64,000 bases of DNA from Ignavibacteria bacterium (GCA_016716125.1 JADJWZ010000007.1:124001-188000); one strand, 5' to 3'. Positions 8,640-18,336 are shown, numbered from the stretch's first letter. Notes: generated by a model from the letters alone, not told the origin. Translations and numbers: made by a program.

Positions 8640-10106
8640 ATGAATATTTTTTTGAAAAATACAATCTGTCCTTTCAAATCTGCTTTAATCATTTTGATAA
8701 TTCTGTTTTCATTTACAGAGTTTATAAATGCTCAGGAAAAGATCGAATTAAAAAATGCAGATGAGCTGAAAGGAAGTATGATAAACGGTGAAAGCGTAAG
8801 AGAAGCATCAGGTAACGTTGAGTTCACGCAGGGAAATGTTAAAGTCTTGTGCAATTCAGCGACACAATTTATTATGACAAACATTGTCGAGCTCCGCGGA
8901 AATGTCAGAATCTATCAGGATACGCTTACGCTCCTTACTTCAAAAGCGACATACTTCGGAAATGAAAAAAAAGCGATCTGTGAAGGAGGTGTTACTTTGA
9001 AAGATCCTAACGCCACAGTCCGCGCGGATTTTGGAACATATTTTTTTAACGAAGGCAGAGCGGTTTTCAAAGGTGATGTAATCATCATTAATCCTGAATA
9101 CAGGATCACTTCTTCAGAATTAATTTATCTCAGAAATACGGAAGATTCATTTGCAGAAGGCAATGTAGTTGTAACAACGGATTCCGCAGTTATCAAAGCT
9201 GATAAAATCGATTTCTTTAAAAATGCCGGCAGAACATTTGCAAGAGGCAATGTGAATATCGAAAGTGATTCTACTATAATTACATCTGATACTGCGACAA
9301 ATTATTCGATTGAAAAAAAATCAGTCGCTTCGGGAAATGTTAAGATCGTAAGTCTGAATAATAACACTGTAGTTTTCGGAGACTATATAGAAAATTTTGA
9401 AACGGAAAACTTCACGATACTTAACAACAACACTGGACTGATTCAGATAGAGGACAATGAAAACAGCGACACTCTTTTTATTTACAGTGATACGATGAAA
9501 GCCTACAGAAATAAACCCGATTATTATGTAGCTGAAGGCAATGTGGAAATTATCCGGAATGATTTTCTGGCTAAATGCGGAACAGGGATATATTACAAAG
9601 AAATGGAAACGGTTTCTCTTTCGGTTAAGCCCGTGATATGGCAGGATACACAGCAGATGACCGGGGATTCAATATATGCGGAGCTTCCGGGTAAAAAGAT
9701 TCGGAATATTTATTCAAGGAAAATTAATGATCTGCCAGGATCCGTTCCTTCGTTTGTAGTCTCGGAAAATGATGATGTATATTTCAAAGACAGATACGAT
9801 CAGATAAGAGGGGATAATATTACAATGAAATTTTTAGATGAAAAGTTAAACCAGATTGATGTTGAAAATAATTCGAGCAGTGTTTATTTTTCATACGAGA
9901 ATAACAAAGCGAACGGCGCAAATAAGATAGAAGGGAATAATATAATTTTATATTTTGATGAAGAAGAAAAAATTTCCAGAATAAAGATTGATACGGATCC
10001 GAAAGGAGAGTATATCCCGGAATCCATTCTGAATACGGTAAGTTTAATTTTACCCGGTTTTGAAATTGAAGAAAATAAACCTGAAAGAAGAGCGTTAAAA
10101 TTTTAA
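8640..10106 (+). CDS. OstA/LptA-like LPS transport protein
   Basis: Probable periplasmic or outer-membrane OstA-family protein of LPS transport. From the ATG at 8640 it is 488 residues; a GTG at 8616 is also in frame but adds only eight residues before the signal. A signal peptide (LIILIILFSFTEFINAQ) is followed by repeated short beta-strand motifs of the type GNVxFxQG..A..AxY and AEGNV, as in LptA/OstA domains. It is longer than LptA and lacks the large LptD barrel. Its position after kdsD and lptC supports an LPS role. The heptamer array lies directly upstream. Confidence 0.82.
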   Translation: MNIFLKNTICPFKSALIILIILFSFTEFINAQEKIELKNADELKGSMINGESVREASGNVEFTQGNVKVLCNSATQFIMTNIVELRGNVRIYQDTLTLLTSKATYFGNEKKAICEGGVTLKDPNATVRADFGTYFFNEGRAVFKGDVIIINPEYRITSSELIYLRNTEDSFAEGNVVVTTDSAVIKADKIDFFKNAGRTFARGNVNIESDSTIITSDTATNYSIEKKSVASGNVKIVSLNNNTVVFGDYIENFETENFTILNNNTGLIQIEDNENSDTLFIYSDTMKAYRNKPDYYVAEGNVEIIRNDFLAKCGTGIYYKEMETVSLSVKPVIWQDTQQMTGDSIYAELPGKKIRNIYSRKINDLPGSVPSFVVSENDDVYFKDRYDQIRGDNITMKFLDEKLNQIDVENNSSSVYFSYENNKANGANKIEGNNIILYFDEEEKISRIKIDTDPKGEYIPESILNTVSLILPGFEIEENKPERRALKF

Positions 10107-10116
10107 TTTATAAATT

Positions 10117-10647
10117 ATGGATAACACAGGAATTCATTACCTTCAAAATGTAAAGAAGGAATTTTTAAAAATGAAAAACCTTGGAGACAGGACTTTTTCA
10201 CAGCTTAAGGACGAGGACTTTTTCTTTTGTCCGGATATTGAATCAAACAGCATTGCAGTAATAGTAAGACATATGAGCGGTAACATGCTTTCAAGATGGA
10301 CTGACTTTTTGACTACTGACGGTGAAAAGGATTTTAGGAATAGGGATGAAGAATTTGACGGTTTATTTTATACTGATAAGGATGATATTATCCTGAGATG
10401 GGAAAACGGCTGGAAGTGCTTATTCAATGCCATAGATCAGCTCACTCCGGAAGATCTTTTGAAAAAAGTGTATATAAGAAAAGAAGAACATTCAGTAATA
10501 GAAGCTGTGAACAGACAGATCAGCCATTACGCTTATCACATTGGACAGATTGTTTATCTTGGCAAGCACATAAAAAATAAAAACTGGAAAACACTTTCAA
10601 TACCTAAGGATAAGTCAGACGAGTTTAATAAAAAAATGGGAATGTAA
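10117..10647 (+). CDS. DinB-like protein, DUF1572 family
   Basis: A 176-residue four-helix-bundle protein of the DinB/YfiT superfamily. Histidines expected to bind metal are seen in VRHMSGNM (about residue 52) and in SHYAYHIGQIVYL near residue 135. Family members include thiol-dependent transferases, but no substrate is known for DUF1572. It starts 10 bases after the ostA-like stop, so it may be transcribed with it, and it converges on the zinc-ribbon cluster that ends 9 bases away. Confidence 0.82.
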   Translation: MDNTGIHYLQNVKKEFLKMKNLGDRTFSQLKDEDFFFCPDIESNSIAVIVRHMSGNMLSRWTDFLTTDGEKDFRNRDEEFDGLFYTDKDDIILRWENGWKCLFNAIDQLTPEDLLKKVYIRKEEHSVIEAVNRQISHYAYHIGQIVYLGKHIKNKNWKTLSIPKDKSDEFNKKMGM

Positions 10648-10656
10648 TTTTTTTAA

Positions 10657-11274
10657 TTAATTTTTCAATATATCAATTCCAAGTACCGCATCCTTAAGCA
10701 TTCCGTTTTTATTGTCATAGAAAGGTATCCCGAGTATTGAGTATGAATTAATTTTCATTTCATATCTGAAACTTTTAATTACATCGCTCTTCTCAGCTTC
10801 GAGTGAAATCAGAATAAACTCTGCAAGCTTTGCAGCATCTTCTTTTCCGTATGCAAAGCCGGTTAATTTGGAATTGTATTTCTGCGGCGAAGCGACGGGA
10901 TTTTTTAATGTGAACTGTTTGCTGAGATTTTCCATTGATTCAATTTTACAATAGAAAGCGGGTATATAAAAAAGAATATCACCGCCGGTGAATTCACCGC
11001 TCCCCCCAAATAGATTTTTTATGAAATTGCCCGTAGCTTTTCTTTCAAGTATTGAAATGCTTGTATTCAGCAGCCAGAAAGGTTTGTAAATCAGCTCTCC
11101 TTCGGATCTGAACGCGGCATTGGCGAAATTTATTTCTATACTTTTCATTTCGCCGTCAATCTCTTCGAAACCATTTCCGCAGCTTGTACAGTAGACAATA
11201 TTGTCATTCACTTCCACTGATAACCCGCTACCGCAGCTTTTACAGACTACCGCTTCTAAAATGAATTCACTCAT
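10657..11274 (-). CDS. Zinc-ribbon protein of SPFH-associated cluster (third paralogue)
   Basis: A 205-residue protein of unknown function. It begins with a zinc ribbon (CKSCG at residues 11-15, CTSCG at about 30-34) and then a beta-rich region with KPFWLLNTSISIL and IPFY segments that echo the PLW/PFY segments of the two upstream genes. No membrane helix is evident. Last gene of a minus-strand run of five. The shared layout suggests that the three zinc-ribbon genes arose by duplication. I do not recognise a named family. Confidence 0.75.
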   Translation of the reverse strand: MSEFILEAVVCKSCGSGLSVEVNDNIVYCTSCGNGFEEIDGEMKSIEINFANAAFRSEGELIYKPFWLLNTSISILERKATGNFIKNLFGGSGEFTGGDILFYIPAFYCKIESMENLSKQFTLKNPVASPQKYNSKLTGFAYGKEDAAKLAEFILISLEAEKSDVIKSFRYEMKINSYSILGIPFYDNKNGMLKDAVLGIDILKN

Positions 11275-11297
11275 TTTTTAAATTATAATTTATGAAA

Positions 11298-12479
11298 CTA
11301 TCTTCTTGAATTAAGTAATGCGCTGACAACGCTGCCTATCACTACAGATGCCGCAACATTTTTTGTCAGGTCCAGCGCTTTATTTTTTTTCAAGTCGGCG
11401 AAAATGGTATCCGCCTTTCCTTTGCCTGACTTTTCAATACCGGTCCCTTCTTCAATCTCACCGCCGTATCGGAATTTATTGTATCCCCATTTCGTAACTG
11501 CGATACCGGCAATAAAAATTATGAAGAATGCTATAAAAGGAAATTTTTCATCCACGTGAAGTAAAGAAAAAACTCCGAGAAAAGTCATCATATACATGCC
11601 GATACCGGTACCGAGAATTCCCATCAGAGCTCTGAATAAATTATTACCCGGCGCTTTACCGTAACATATGTTGCCGTCTTCACCATCCACTACTACCTGA
11701 TATGTCCTGCCTTCAAAGCTGTATCTGATGATCCACAGCGGATAATAAACAATATCAATGCTCTCCCTGACAAGATCATAATTTTCGAACGACACATTGT
11801 ATAAGTTTACCGAATTCCGGGATTCATTTGAAAAATTATTTTTTGCGAATTCAAACGCTTCCTTCTCTGATGCAATTATATTAAAAACCATTCCGTCCAT
11901 CTGCAGTGTTTCTAATTCAACAGGCAGTAAAGTATCACCGGTTAGATTTATTTTTTTTACTCCAAGCTCCGCCACATCGCAGGCGGAATAAGTCCTTTCA
12001 TATGAATTCTGAATTTTCTTTTCTACATCCACATAATAAGTGGTCGTCCTTCCGTTGGAAGTGCTCGTTCTTTTTTCCTGTCCGAATACCCATCCGACTA
12101 CATCAGCTCTGACACGCCAGTAAGGTATGTATGCGAGAAAAGCGTCTTCCACTTTTGCATCTGTCTTAAGCTTTTTAGATTTTGAAAATCCTGTGCTGAG
12201 CCATTTAAATGCTTTTGATACAGCATCATCCCGTTTTAACTTTTTCGGAACATAGTATTTTAAAGTACCGCTCTCTCCTTTGGCTACCAGTAAAGTCCCG
12301 CAGTATTTGCAGTTGAATGATCTTAATCCTTCTTTAAGATCAAGCTCACCCGCACAGGAAGGACATGTAATTCCCCGTATGATTTTTTCTTTACCCGGAG
12401 ATTTTTTAGCGGAAATATTTTGAGAATTTAATGTATCCTGTTTCTCTAATGCATTTAGTAATTCAGTTTCTTCTGACAT
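11298..12479 (-). CDS. Zinc-ribbon membrane protein of SPFH-associated cluster
   Basis: A 393-residue protein. An N-terminal zinc ribbon (CPSCAG and CKYCG, about residues 39-60) is followed by a soluble region with IPYW and, later, YPLWIIRYSFEG and VVDGEDGNICYG. Two or three hydrophobic helices follow (about 285-335, and a small one at the C-terminus). The zinc ribbon-beta domain-membrane order matches the next gene upstream. In B. subtilis, YdjG is a zinc-finger membrane protein that acts with the SPFH protein YdjI; this protein may play a like part, but that is inference. Confidence 0.75.
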   Translation of the reverse strand: MSEETELLNALEKQDTLNSQNISAKKSPGKEKIIRGITCPSCAGELDLKEGLRSFNCKYCGTLLVAKGESGTLKYYVPKKLKRDDAVSKAFKWLSTGFSKSKKLKTDAKVEDAFLAYIPYWRVRADVVGWVFGQEKRTSTSNGRTTTYYVDVEKKIQNSYERTYSACDVAELGVKKINLTGDTLLPVELETLQMDGMVFNIIASEKEAFEFAKNNFSNESRNSVNLYNVSFENYDLVRESIDIVYYPLWIIRYSFEGRTYQVVVDGEDGNICYGKAPGNNLFRALMGILGTGIGMYMMTFLGVFSLLHVDEKFPFIAFFIIFIAGIAVTKWGYNKFRYGGEIEEGTGIEKSGKGKADTIFADLKKNKALDLTKNVAASVVIGSVVSALLNSRR

Positions 12480-12494
12480 TATGTAATTTTAAAA

Positions 12495-13316
12495 TTATAC
12501 TTTCTTTACTATCCAGTATGCAATTGCCGTAAGAGGTACAGCTGCAAGTATATATGCGAAGATCTTAATGAACTCCCCGAAAAACACTGTTTCAGCCGAG
12601 ATATCCGGACTTATCAGAAATGAAACTGCAAATGACGCTATGCTTGCAAGACCGAATAACAAAATTGCTGCGGCAAATAATATTTTGAAAGGCATTTCGC
12701 TTTTTGCGGGCCAGATATTTGCATAAACCATTCCGGATGAAGCTTCTACCAAAGCTGAATACTGCTGACCTTTGTATAAATAATAAAAGTGGTAAAACGG
12801 AACGTTTACTAAACTTGATTCTGAAATATTGTCCGGGTTCACGCCGGACTGTGAAAGCCAGCTCTTCGCTGAGTCATACAATACATCAGCTTCCACAAAT
12901 ACTTCATCCGTAAAATCACTTTTATGATACGGCTTAAGATTTCCGGCAGGTATCTGAATGTTTTTTATTTCAGAGACCGGAGTGGAATGCGCAGGCTGCA
13001 GATGGATCCTGTCGCCCTGAGGATCTTTTGTTTTGAAATACCATAAAGGGAAATAATAAAAACTAACCTGTGTGATCTGAGCAAGTTTGTCAAGATCTTT
13101 CACATGATAATTTCCGGCCATCCATCTTCTGAGATTACCTTCAGCCTGTTCTTTAGTAAAATTTGAATTTACTACAAAATGACTTACTATCCTCCTCTTG
13201 TCTATGAACACCGAAGAACCGCAATATTCACACTCAAGAAATTTTTCATCAGCTCTTATACTGTTCTCCCCTCCGCACTGAGGACAGATTATTTTTGAAG
13301 AACTTATTTCGCTCAT
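12495..13316 (-). CDS. Zinc-ribbon membrane protein of SPFH-associated cluster
   Basis: From the ATG at 13316 the protein has 273 residues. An upstream in-frame start at 13358 would overlap the SPFH gene, while the 13316 ATG is preceded by AAAGAG and follows the SPFH stop by 4 bases. A zinc ribbon (CPQCGG and CEYCGS) is followed by FPLWYF and VPFYHFYYLYKG motifs with a conserved VEASSGMVYA stretch, and then two transmembrane helices near the C-terminus. It is paralogous in layout to the 393-residue neighbour. Function unknown; probably a membrane anchor or adaptor for the SPFH protein. Confidence 0.77.
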   Translation of the reverse strand: MSEISSSKIICPQCGGENSIRADEKFLECEYCGSSVFIDKRRIVSHFVVNSNFTKEQAEGNLRRWMAGNYHVKDLDKLAQITQVSFYYFPLWYFKTKDPQGDRIHLQPAHSTPVSEIKNIQIPAGNLKPYHKSDFTDEVFVEADVLYDSAKSWLSQSGVNPDNISESSLVNVPFYHFYYLYKGQQYSALVEASSGMVYANIWPAKSEMPFKILFAAAILLFGLASIASFAVSFLISPDISAETVFFGEFIKIFAYILAAVPLTAIAYWIVKKV

Positions 13317-13320
13317 CTCT

Positions 13321-14310
13321 TTATAATTTTGAAAGAAGATCTTTTTTCTTTGTATCAAATTCTTCCTGCGTGATCAGACCGCTTTCCTTCATCTTGCCGA
13401 GCTTTTCTATCGTTGACATAATTTCATCCGAACTCATTTTAGTCTGCTGCTGTCCGCCCTGCTGATTGCTGTTTGCCATCTGCTGAGCCATCATATTCGC
13501 CATTGTCATACCGGCTCCAAGTCCGACACCTGCACCTGCAAGTCCGCCGCCCGCTTCGTTTTCAGCCGATTTCTCTATAGCTCCTGCGGTTTTAAATTTC
13601 ATATAATTGTCGAGGTTTCCAACTGCTCCCATCGAACTTCTTTCGTTTATCTTTTCCTGCACTTCTTCGGGTGGTACTATTCCGACTAATATTAGATCAG
13701 TCAGCTCTACTCCCATTGAATTGAAAAAATCTGATACTTCGGATTTTACCGATATCTCAATCTGCTGATAACTCTGACCAAGTTCAAATACAGTCTTTAA
13801 ATTTTTTCCCAGCACTGTATTAAGTCTCGATACTATTGCATCACGAAGGTAATCTTCTATATCATTAGTTGTATAAAGACCCTGTGTAGAAACAATTTCC
13901 ATCATGAATAATCTCGGATCTGATATTCTGATTGAAAATTTTCCCGAAGCTCTCAGCTGTACATATGTAAGTTCAGAATCTTTAAAATTAATCGGAGACT
14001 TTGTTCCCCATTTCAGATCAATGAATTTCTTCATTGATATAAAATATATCTGCGCCTGAAATGGCGACTTACCGCCGAAAGGCAGACTGATCAGCTTTGT
14101 GAGCAGCGGAATATTTTCCGTAGTAAGCGTATGTCTTCCCGCATTAAATACATCAAGCGCTTTCCCGTCTCTGTAAAATACAGCGCTTTGTGAATCCTGA
14201 ACAATAAGCTGTGTTCCTAATCTGTATGAAGCAGATCCGTCCTGAGGTTCTCTGTGAACCATAGTCTTTCCCGTTTCATCAAAAAATTGTACTATATCTA
14301 TAAATGCCAT
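13321..14310 (-). CDS. SPFH-domain protein with SHOCT tail (YdjI-like)
   Basis: A 329-residue SPFH (band 7-like) protein of the group named after a virion core protein and related to B. subtilis YdjI. The SPFH domain covers about residues 30-220 (LIVQDSQSAVFYRDGK, DPRLFM, VGIVPPEEVQ). It is followed by a Gly/Ala/Met/Gln-rich low-complexity linker and a C-terminal SHOCT-type helix pair (MKESGLITQEEFDTKK). There is no N-terminal transmembrane helix, so membrane contact probably goes through partners such as the adjacent zinc-ribbon membrane proteins. Second gene of the five-gene run. Confidence 0.88.
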   Translation of the reverse strand: MAFIDIVQFFDETGKTMVHREPQDGSASYRLGTQLIVQDSQSAVFYRDGKALDVFNAGRHTLTTENIPLLTKLISLPFGGKSPFQAQIYFISMKKFIDLKWGTKSPINFKDSELTYVQLRASGKFSIRISDPRLFMMEIVSTQGLYTTNDIEDYLRDAIVSRLNTVLGKNLKTVFELGQSYQQIEISVKSEVSDFFNSMGVELTDLILVGIVPPEEVQEKINERSSMGAVGNLDNYMKFKTAGAIEKSAENEAGGGLAGAGVGLGAGMTMANMMAQQMANSNQQGGQQQTKMSSDEIMSTIEKLGKMKESGLITQEEFDTKKKDLLSKL

Positions 14311-14368
14311 GATAATTTTATTTTAAGATTTTTAATAATCCGCAGAGCGGAGTTAGTTTATAATTAAA

Positions 14369-14893
14369 TTAATGCTTTAATATTTCTTCTCTTTCATTGA
14401 ACTTATTCAGAAACTCGTCCAATGATCCGGAAATCTCCGATACATTTTCCTTAAGATCAACTTTCTCTTTTGCTTTGTCTTCAAGCTCTCTGAATTTTTT
14501 ACAGACAGTCTCCGCATTTTCAAGCAGGCTTCCGTCAAACTGATAAAGCTGATTAAGTTTGTCTTCTTTTACCTTTATCACATCAAATGCTCCGCTGTAA
14601 CCTCTTGCTGCAGACTTAAGTTTGGCAATTACAGTTTCATTTTTTTTGTCAATTTTGTCAAGTCCTGACACCGACAGTAAATTCCCGCTGTCAGACAAAG
14701 CCGATACCGTATTCTTAAGACTGGTTTTATTCGCTTCCATTAATACGGCGAGTTTATTCCTTAATAAGGTATCAAGCTCTCTGGAGTTATCCCTGTTTAC
14801 ATATCCGTCATATCCGGGAATGTATCTCTTGATCTTTTCAAGCCAGGACTCATTTGATTTTATCTGCTCTAGTTTTGATTGTAGATCATTCAT
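14369..14893 (-). CDS. Coiled-coil protein heading the SPFH cluster
   Basis: A 174-residue soluble, mostly helical protein with charged heptad-like stretches at both ends and a central RGYSGAFDVIKV motif; IPGYDGYVNRD lies near residue 27. It has no signal peptide or membrane helix. It is the first gene of the cluster, 58 bases upstream of the SPFH gene. In the Bacillus ydj operon the first gene encodes a PspA-like coiled-coil protein. This one does not show a clear PspA pattern, so the comparison is positional only. Function unknown. Confidence 0.7.
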   Translation of the reverse strand: MNDLQSKLEQIKSNESWLEKIKRYIPGYDGYVNRDNSRELDTLLRNKLAVLMEANKTSLKNTVSALSDSGNLLSVSGLDKIDKKNETVIAKLKSAARGYSGAFDVIKVKEDKLNQLYQFDGSLLENAETVCKKFRELEDKAKEKVDLKENVSEISGSLDEFLNKFNEREEILKH

Positions 14894-14973
14894 TTATTTA
14901 AGTATTTTAATTTTATAATAAAAAGATTTAATTGCAGCGGAAGAATTAAATATTAATTAAGGAGAATATGCAC

Positions 14974-15528
14974 ATGACACGAAAAAATTATCACCAGACC
15001 GCGATCCTGATTTTACTTATGCTCATCAGTCAAAACTGTATTCCGGAAAATTTTGATGCGGATAAATATAAGGAAACCACTTTTAATTTTCCTGATACAA
15101 ACAAAAACAATCACTTAAGTATCGTTGATGCAGTAAATTTTATATCGGAAAAATCCCACGGTGAAATTGTTTCTGCCGAAAAAAAATTCAGAAAAGATAA
15201 TCCCGTCTGGGAAATAAATCTGATTACTGAACCGGGAAGCGCTGTTAAGATTGAAGTATCTTATTTTGAAAGATCAGTTCTCTCAATGATATCAGATGAA
15301 ACGCCTTTTACATATGACCTTAGACCTTCGGAAAATTTTATCTCTCTGACGGAAGCAATAAGGATCGTTTCAGAGCATACCCAGCAAAATGTTATGAAAT
15401 GGAAATTTCATAAAGTAAAAGACAACTGGGAATACAACTTCTGGCTATTCACAAAATCAGGCAAAGCGCAGCTCAGATTAAATGCTGAAAGCGGTGAAAT
15501 CATTTCATCAAAGAAAAAAAGCAAATAA
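14974..15528 (+). CDS. PepSY-like secreted or lipid-anchored protein
   Basis: About 184 residues: a hydrophobic signal (ILILLMLISQNC) and two PepSY-like repeats, each with a helix (SIVDAVNFISE; SLTEAIRIVSEH) followed by a W-containing strand pair (VWEINLIT; WEYNFWLF). AAGGAG at 14959-14964 gives better spacing to the second ATG at 14974 than to the first at 14968. The cysteine after the hydrophobic stretch could be a lipid site, but the residue before it (N) is unusual. Transcribed divergently from the SPFH cluster, with about 80 bases between, so it may share its control. Confidence 0.65.
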   Translation: MTRKNYHQTAILILLMLISQNCIPENFDADKYKETTFNFPDTNKNNHLSIVDAVNFISEKSHGEIVSAEKKFRKDNPVWEINLITEPGSAVKIEVSYFERSVLSMISDETPFTYDLRPSENFISLTEAIRIVSEHTQQNVMKWKFHKVKDNWEYNFWLFTKSGKAQLRLNAESGEIISSKKKSK

Positions 15529-15582
15529 CTGAATCTGAAATTTCTTAACAGGAAAATTAATCAATAGAAAATATATTAATTA

Positions 15583-15630
15583 GCGCTGTATCTGAATACA
15601 CTTCCAATTTTTTAAAAAAGGGTACAGCGC
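15583..15630. terminator. Inverted repeat between convergent genes, possible terminator
   Basis: Perfect 8-bp arms (GCGCTGTA at 15583-15590 and TACAGCGC at 15623-15630) enclose a TTTTTTAAAAAA core. It lies midway between the convergent PepSY-like gene and mutS, so it could end both transcripts. There is no T run after the outer arms, which keeps confidence low. Confidence 0.35.
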
Positions 15631-15675
15631 AATTCATTACTCTATATTAATGTATATTACTGAATATTACTGAAT

Positions 15676-18294
15676 CTAATTTCTGTTACTTTCATCCTTT
15701 AGTTTCTTTAATAAATTCATAGCATCTAACGGAGTAATGCTGTCGATATCAATTTCAGTCAGCATCTTTTTCAGAGCTTCGCTTTCAAGTTCAGTAACGG
15801 CAGATTCAAACATACTTATCTGCAGATCATCAGCTGTCTTTCTTCTGTATTCTTTATCTTCAAGCGATCTGAGAATTTCCTTTGCGCGGTTTGTAACTTT
15901 TTCCGGAAGTCCCGCCATCTGCGCCACCTGAATCCCGTAACTGTGATCCGCAGTTCCTTCCGTGATCTTTCTAAGGAAAATTACTTTGTCATTATATTCC
16001 CTTACCTCAACCCTGAAATTTTTTATACGCGGATACATATCTGCAAGAGCGTTCAGCTCATGATAGTGAGTCGCAAAAAGCGTCTTTGCATTTATGTTCG
16101 GATTTTCGTGAATGTATTCCGTCATTGCCCATGCTATCGAAATACCGTCATAGGTGCTGGTCCCTCTTCCAATCTCATCCAGAAGTATCAGGCTTTTTGA
16201 TGTGGCGTTATTTAGTATGTTCGCAGCTTCATGCATCTCCACAAGAAAAGTACTCTCGCCTTTTGCAATATTATCAGAAGCTCCGACTCTTGTGAATATT
16301 TTATCGACGATACTGATCTTAGCGCTTCTCGCCGGAACGAAACAGCCTATCTGCGCAAGCAAAATTATAAGTCCCACCTGTCTCAGGTAACTTGATTTTC
16401 CGCTCATGTTAGGTCCCGTTAAAATGAGTATCTGACTTTTTGTAATATCAGCAAAAGTATCATTTGCAATAAATTTTTCTCCGGGCGGTAAAAGCCTTTC
16501 TATGACAGGATGTCTGCCGTCAATTATTTCAAGTTCATTACCGTCGCTTATTTCCGGCATAACATATTTATATTCTTCCGAAACTTCAGCAAAACTGATC
16601 AGAGTGTCCAGTGTAGCTGCAAGCGTCGCGTTTACCTGTATCTGATCCGCAAAGCCGAGTATAAAATTTCTAAGATCATTAAATAATCTTTTCTCAAGCT
16701 CTTCAATCTTTTCCTCGGCATTTAAAATTTTATCTTCATACACTTTTAGCTCCTCCGTAATATATCTCTCGGCATTAACGAGTGTCTGTTTTCTCACATA
16801 TTCCGCAGGTACTTTTTCTAGATTCGATTTAGTAACTATAATAAAGTAGCCGAATACTTTGTTGAAATCCACCTTCAGAGAATTGATCCCTGTCTTAGCC
16901 CGTTCCTTGCTTTGATAATTTTCAATCCATGTCTTACCGTTAATAAGAATATCTTTCAGTTCGTCAAGCTCTTTATCATATCCTTTATTTATCATTCCGT
17001 AATTATCAATACCCGCCACAAAATTTTCATTGATACAGTCTTCGAGTTTCAGAATAAGTTCATTAATTTCAATCATACTGTTACCGACTGCTTTTAATGC
17101 CGGCGACGGAAATAATACCAGATATGATTTTATAATGTTTATCTTTTTAAGCGAGATCTTAAGCTGCACGATATCCCTTGCAACGGATCTGCCTGTTGAA
17201 ATTTTTGAAAGAAGTCTCTCAAGATCAGCTACGGATTTGAGTTCTTCGGATATTTTTTTTCTTTCGCTTTTATTTTCAAACAGATCATTTACAGCGCTTA
17301 ACCTTTTCTCTATCTGTTCCTTTTTTTTCAAAGGTCTTGAAACCCATTTCTTCAGAAGCCTTCCGCCCATTGCTGTCTTTGTCCTGTCAAGTATAGAGAT
17401 TAGAGTACCTTCTCTACCGCCTTCTGAAATGGACGAAGTTATTTCAAGATTTCGTTTGGTGGAAGGATCTAAAATTATATAATCAGAAAATTCATAGTTG
17501 TATATTTTCTTTATATGAGGAAGGTTATTCTTTTGTGTTTCATTAAGATAATTCAAAACACAGCCGGCGGCTATAACAGCTTCGTTCATGTCTTCTATGC
17601 CGAATCCTTTAAGCGTCTGCGTCCCGAAATGATTTGTCAGAACTTCCTTAGCGTAATCCGCATTGAATACCCAGTCATCTACCTTTGTAAAAAGAAATTT
17701 TTTCCTCTGTTCACTGAATGCAGCGTCAGGATCATAATCAAGAAGTTTAAATATTTTTTCTTTGTCTTTTTTTGGTATAAGAATTTCCGAAGGATTTATA
17801 TTCTCAATCTGCTCGATGAGATTTTTTGTCAGTATCTCTGAAGTCGCAAACTCTCCCGTTGATACATCACAAAACGAAAACCCGCAGATATTATCTTTGA
17901 GATAAACAGCAGCGAGAAAATTATTTGATTTATGATCTAAAAGTTTTTCTGAAAAATTCGCGCCGGGTGTGACGACTTCTACTACATCTCTTTTAACAAT
18001 TCCCTTTGCGTATTTTGGATCTTCGAGCTGTTCACAGACTGCAACGCGGTAACCGGCTTTTACAAGTTTGGGAAGGTAATTATCAAGCGCATGGTGTGGA
18101 AATCCTGCCAGCGGAACATCTGACGCAGCGCCGTTCGATCTTTTGGTAAGAGTAATGCCGAGAACTTTAGAAGCGGTGACTGCGTCATTTTCAAATGTTT
18201 CAAAAAAATCTCCCATCCGGAAAAGCAGAAGAGTATCAGGATATTTCTCCTTTATCTTCCGGTATTGTCTCATTAAAGGCGTTTCGTTTTTCAT
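15676..18294 (-). CDS. mutS: DNA mismatch repair protein MutS
   Basis: Mismatch recognition ATPase. The 872-residue length is typical of bacterial MutS1. The mismatch-binding Phe-x-Glu is at F30-E32 (GDFFETF). The core and clamp follow, then the C-terminal ATPase with GPNMSGKSSYLRQ (Walker A), LLDEIGRGTSTYDG (Walker B) and ATHYHEL. The open frame is intact, which is useful when judging the indel-bearing genes elsewhere in the window. It stands alone between convergent and same-strand neighbours; a possible -7 element lies upstream at 18337-18344. Confidence 0.99.
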   Translation of the reverse strand: MKNETPLMRQYRKIKEKYPDTLLLFRMGDFFETFENDAVTASKVLGITLTKRSNGAASDVPLAGFPHHALDNYLPKLVKAGYRVAVCEQLEDPKYAKGIVKRDVVEVVTPGANFSEKLLDHKSNNFLAAVYLKDNICGFSFCDVSTGEFATSEILTKNLIEQIENINPSEILIPKKDKEKIFKLLDYDPDAAFSEQRKKFLFTKVDDWVFNADYAKEVLTNHFGTQTLKGFGIEDMNEAVIAAGCVLNYLNETQKNNLPHIKKIYNYEFSDYIILDPSTKRNLEITSSISEGGREGTLISILDRTKTAMGGRLLKKWVSRPLKKKEQIEKRLSAVNDLFENKSERKKISEELKSVADLERLLSKISTGRSVARDIVQLKISLKKINIIKSYLVLFPSPALKAVGNSMIEINELILKLEDCINENFVAGIDNYGMINKGYDKELDELKDILINGKTWIENYQSKERAKTGINSLKVDFNKVFGYFIIVTKSNLEKVPAEYVRKQTLVNAERYITEELKVYEDKILNAEEKIEELEKRLFNDLRNFILGFADQIQVNATLAATLDTLISFAEVSEEYKYVMPEISDGNELEIIDGRHPVIERLLPPGEKFIANDTFADITKSQILILTGPNMSGKSSYLRQVGLIILLAQIGCFVPARSAKISIVDKIFTRVGASDNIAKGESTFLVEMHEAANILNNATSKSLILLDEIGRGTSTYDGISIAWAMTEYIHENPNINAKTLFATHYHELNALADMYPRIKNFRVEVREYNDKVIFLRKITEGTADHSYGIQVAQMAGLPEKVTNRAKEILRSLEDKEYRRKTADDLQISMFESAVTELESEALKKMLTEIDIDSITPLDAMNLLKKLKDESNRN

Positions 18295-18336
18295 ATATGC
18301 TGTCTCGGGATAATAAAGAATTTATTTTCAACTTTT

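Noticed and set aside
8461..8664. Minus-strand frame with repeated IIYHLSF
   Set aside because: It is only the reverse reading of the ATAAATG array plus the end of the lptC-like gene.
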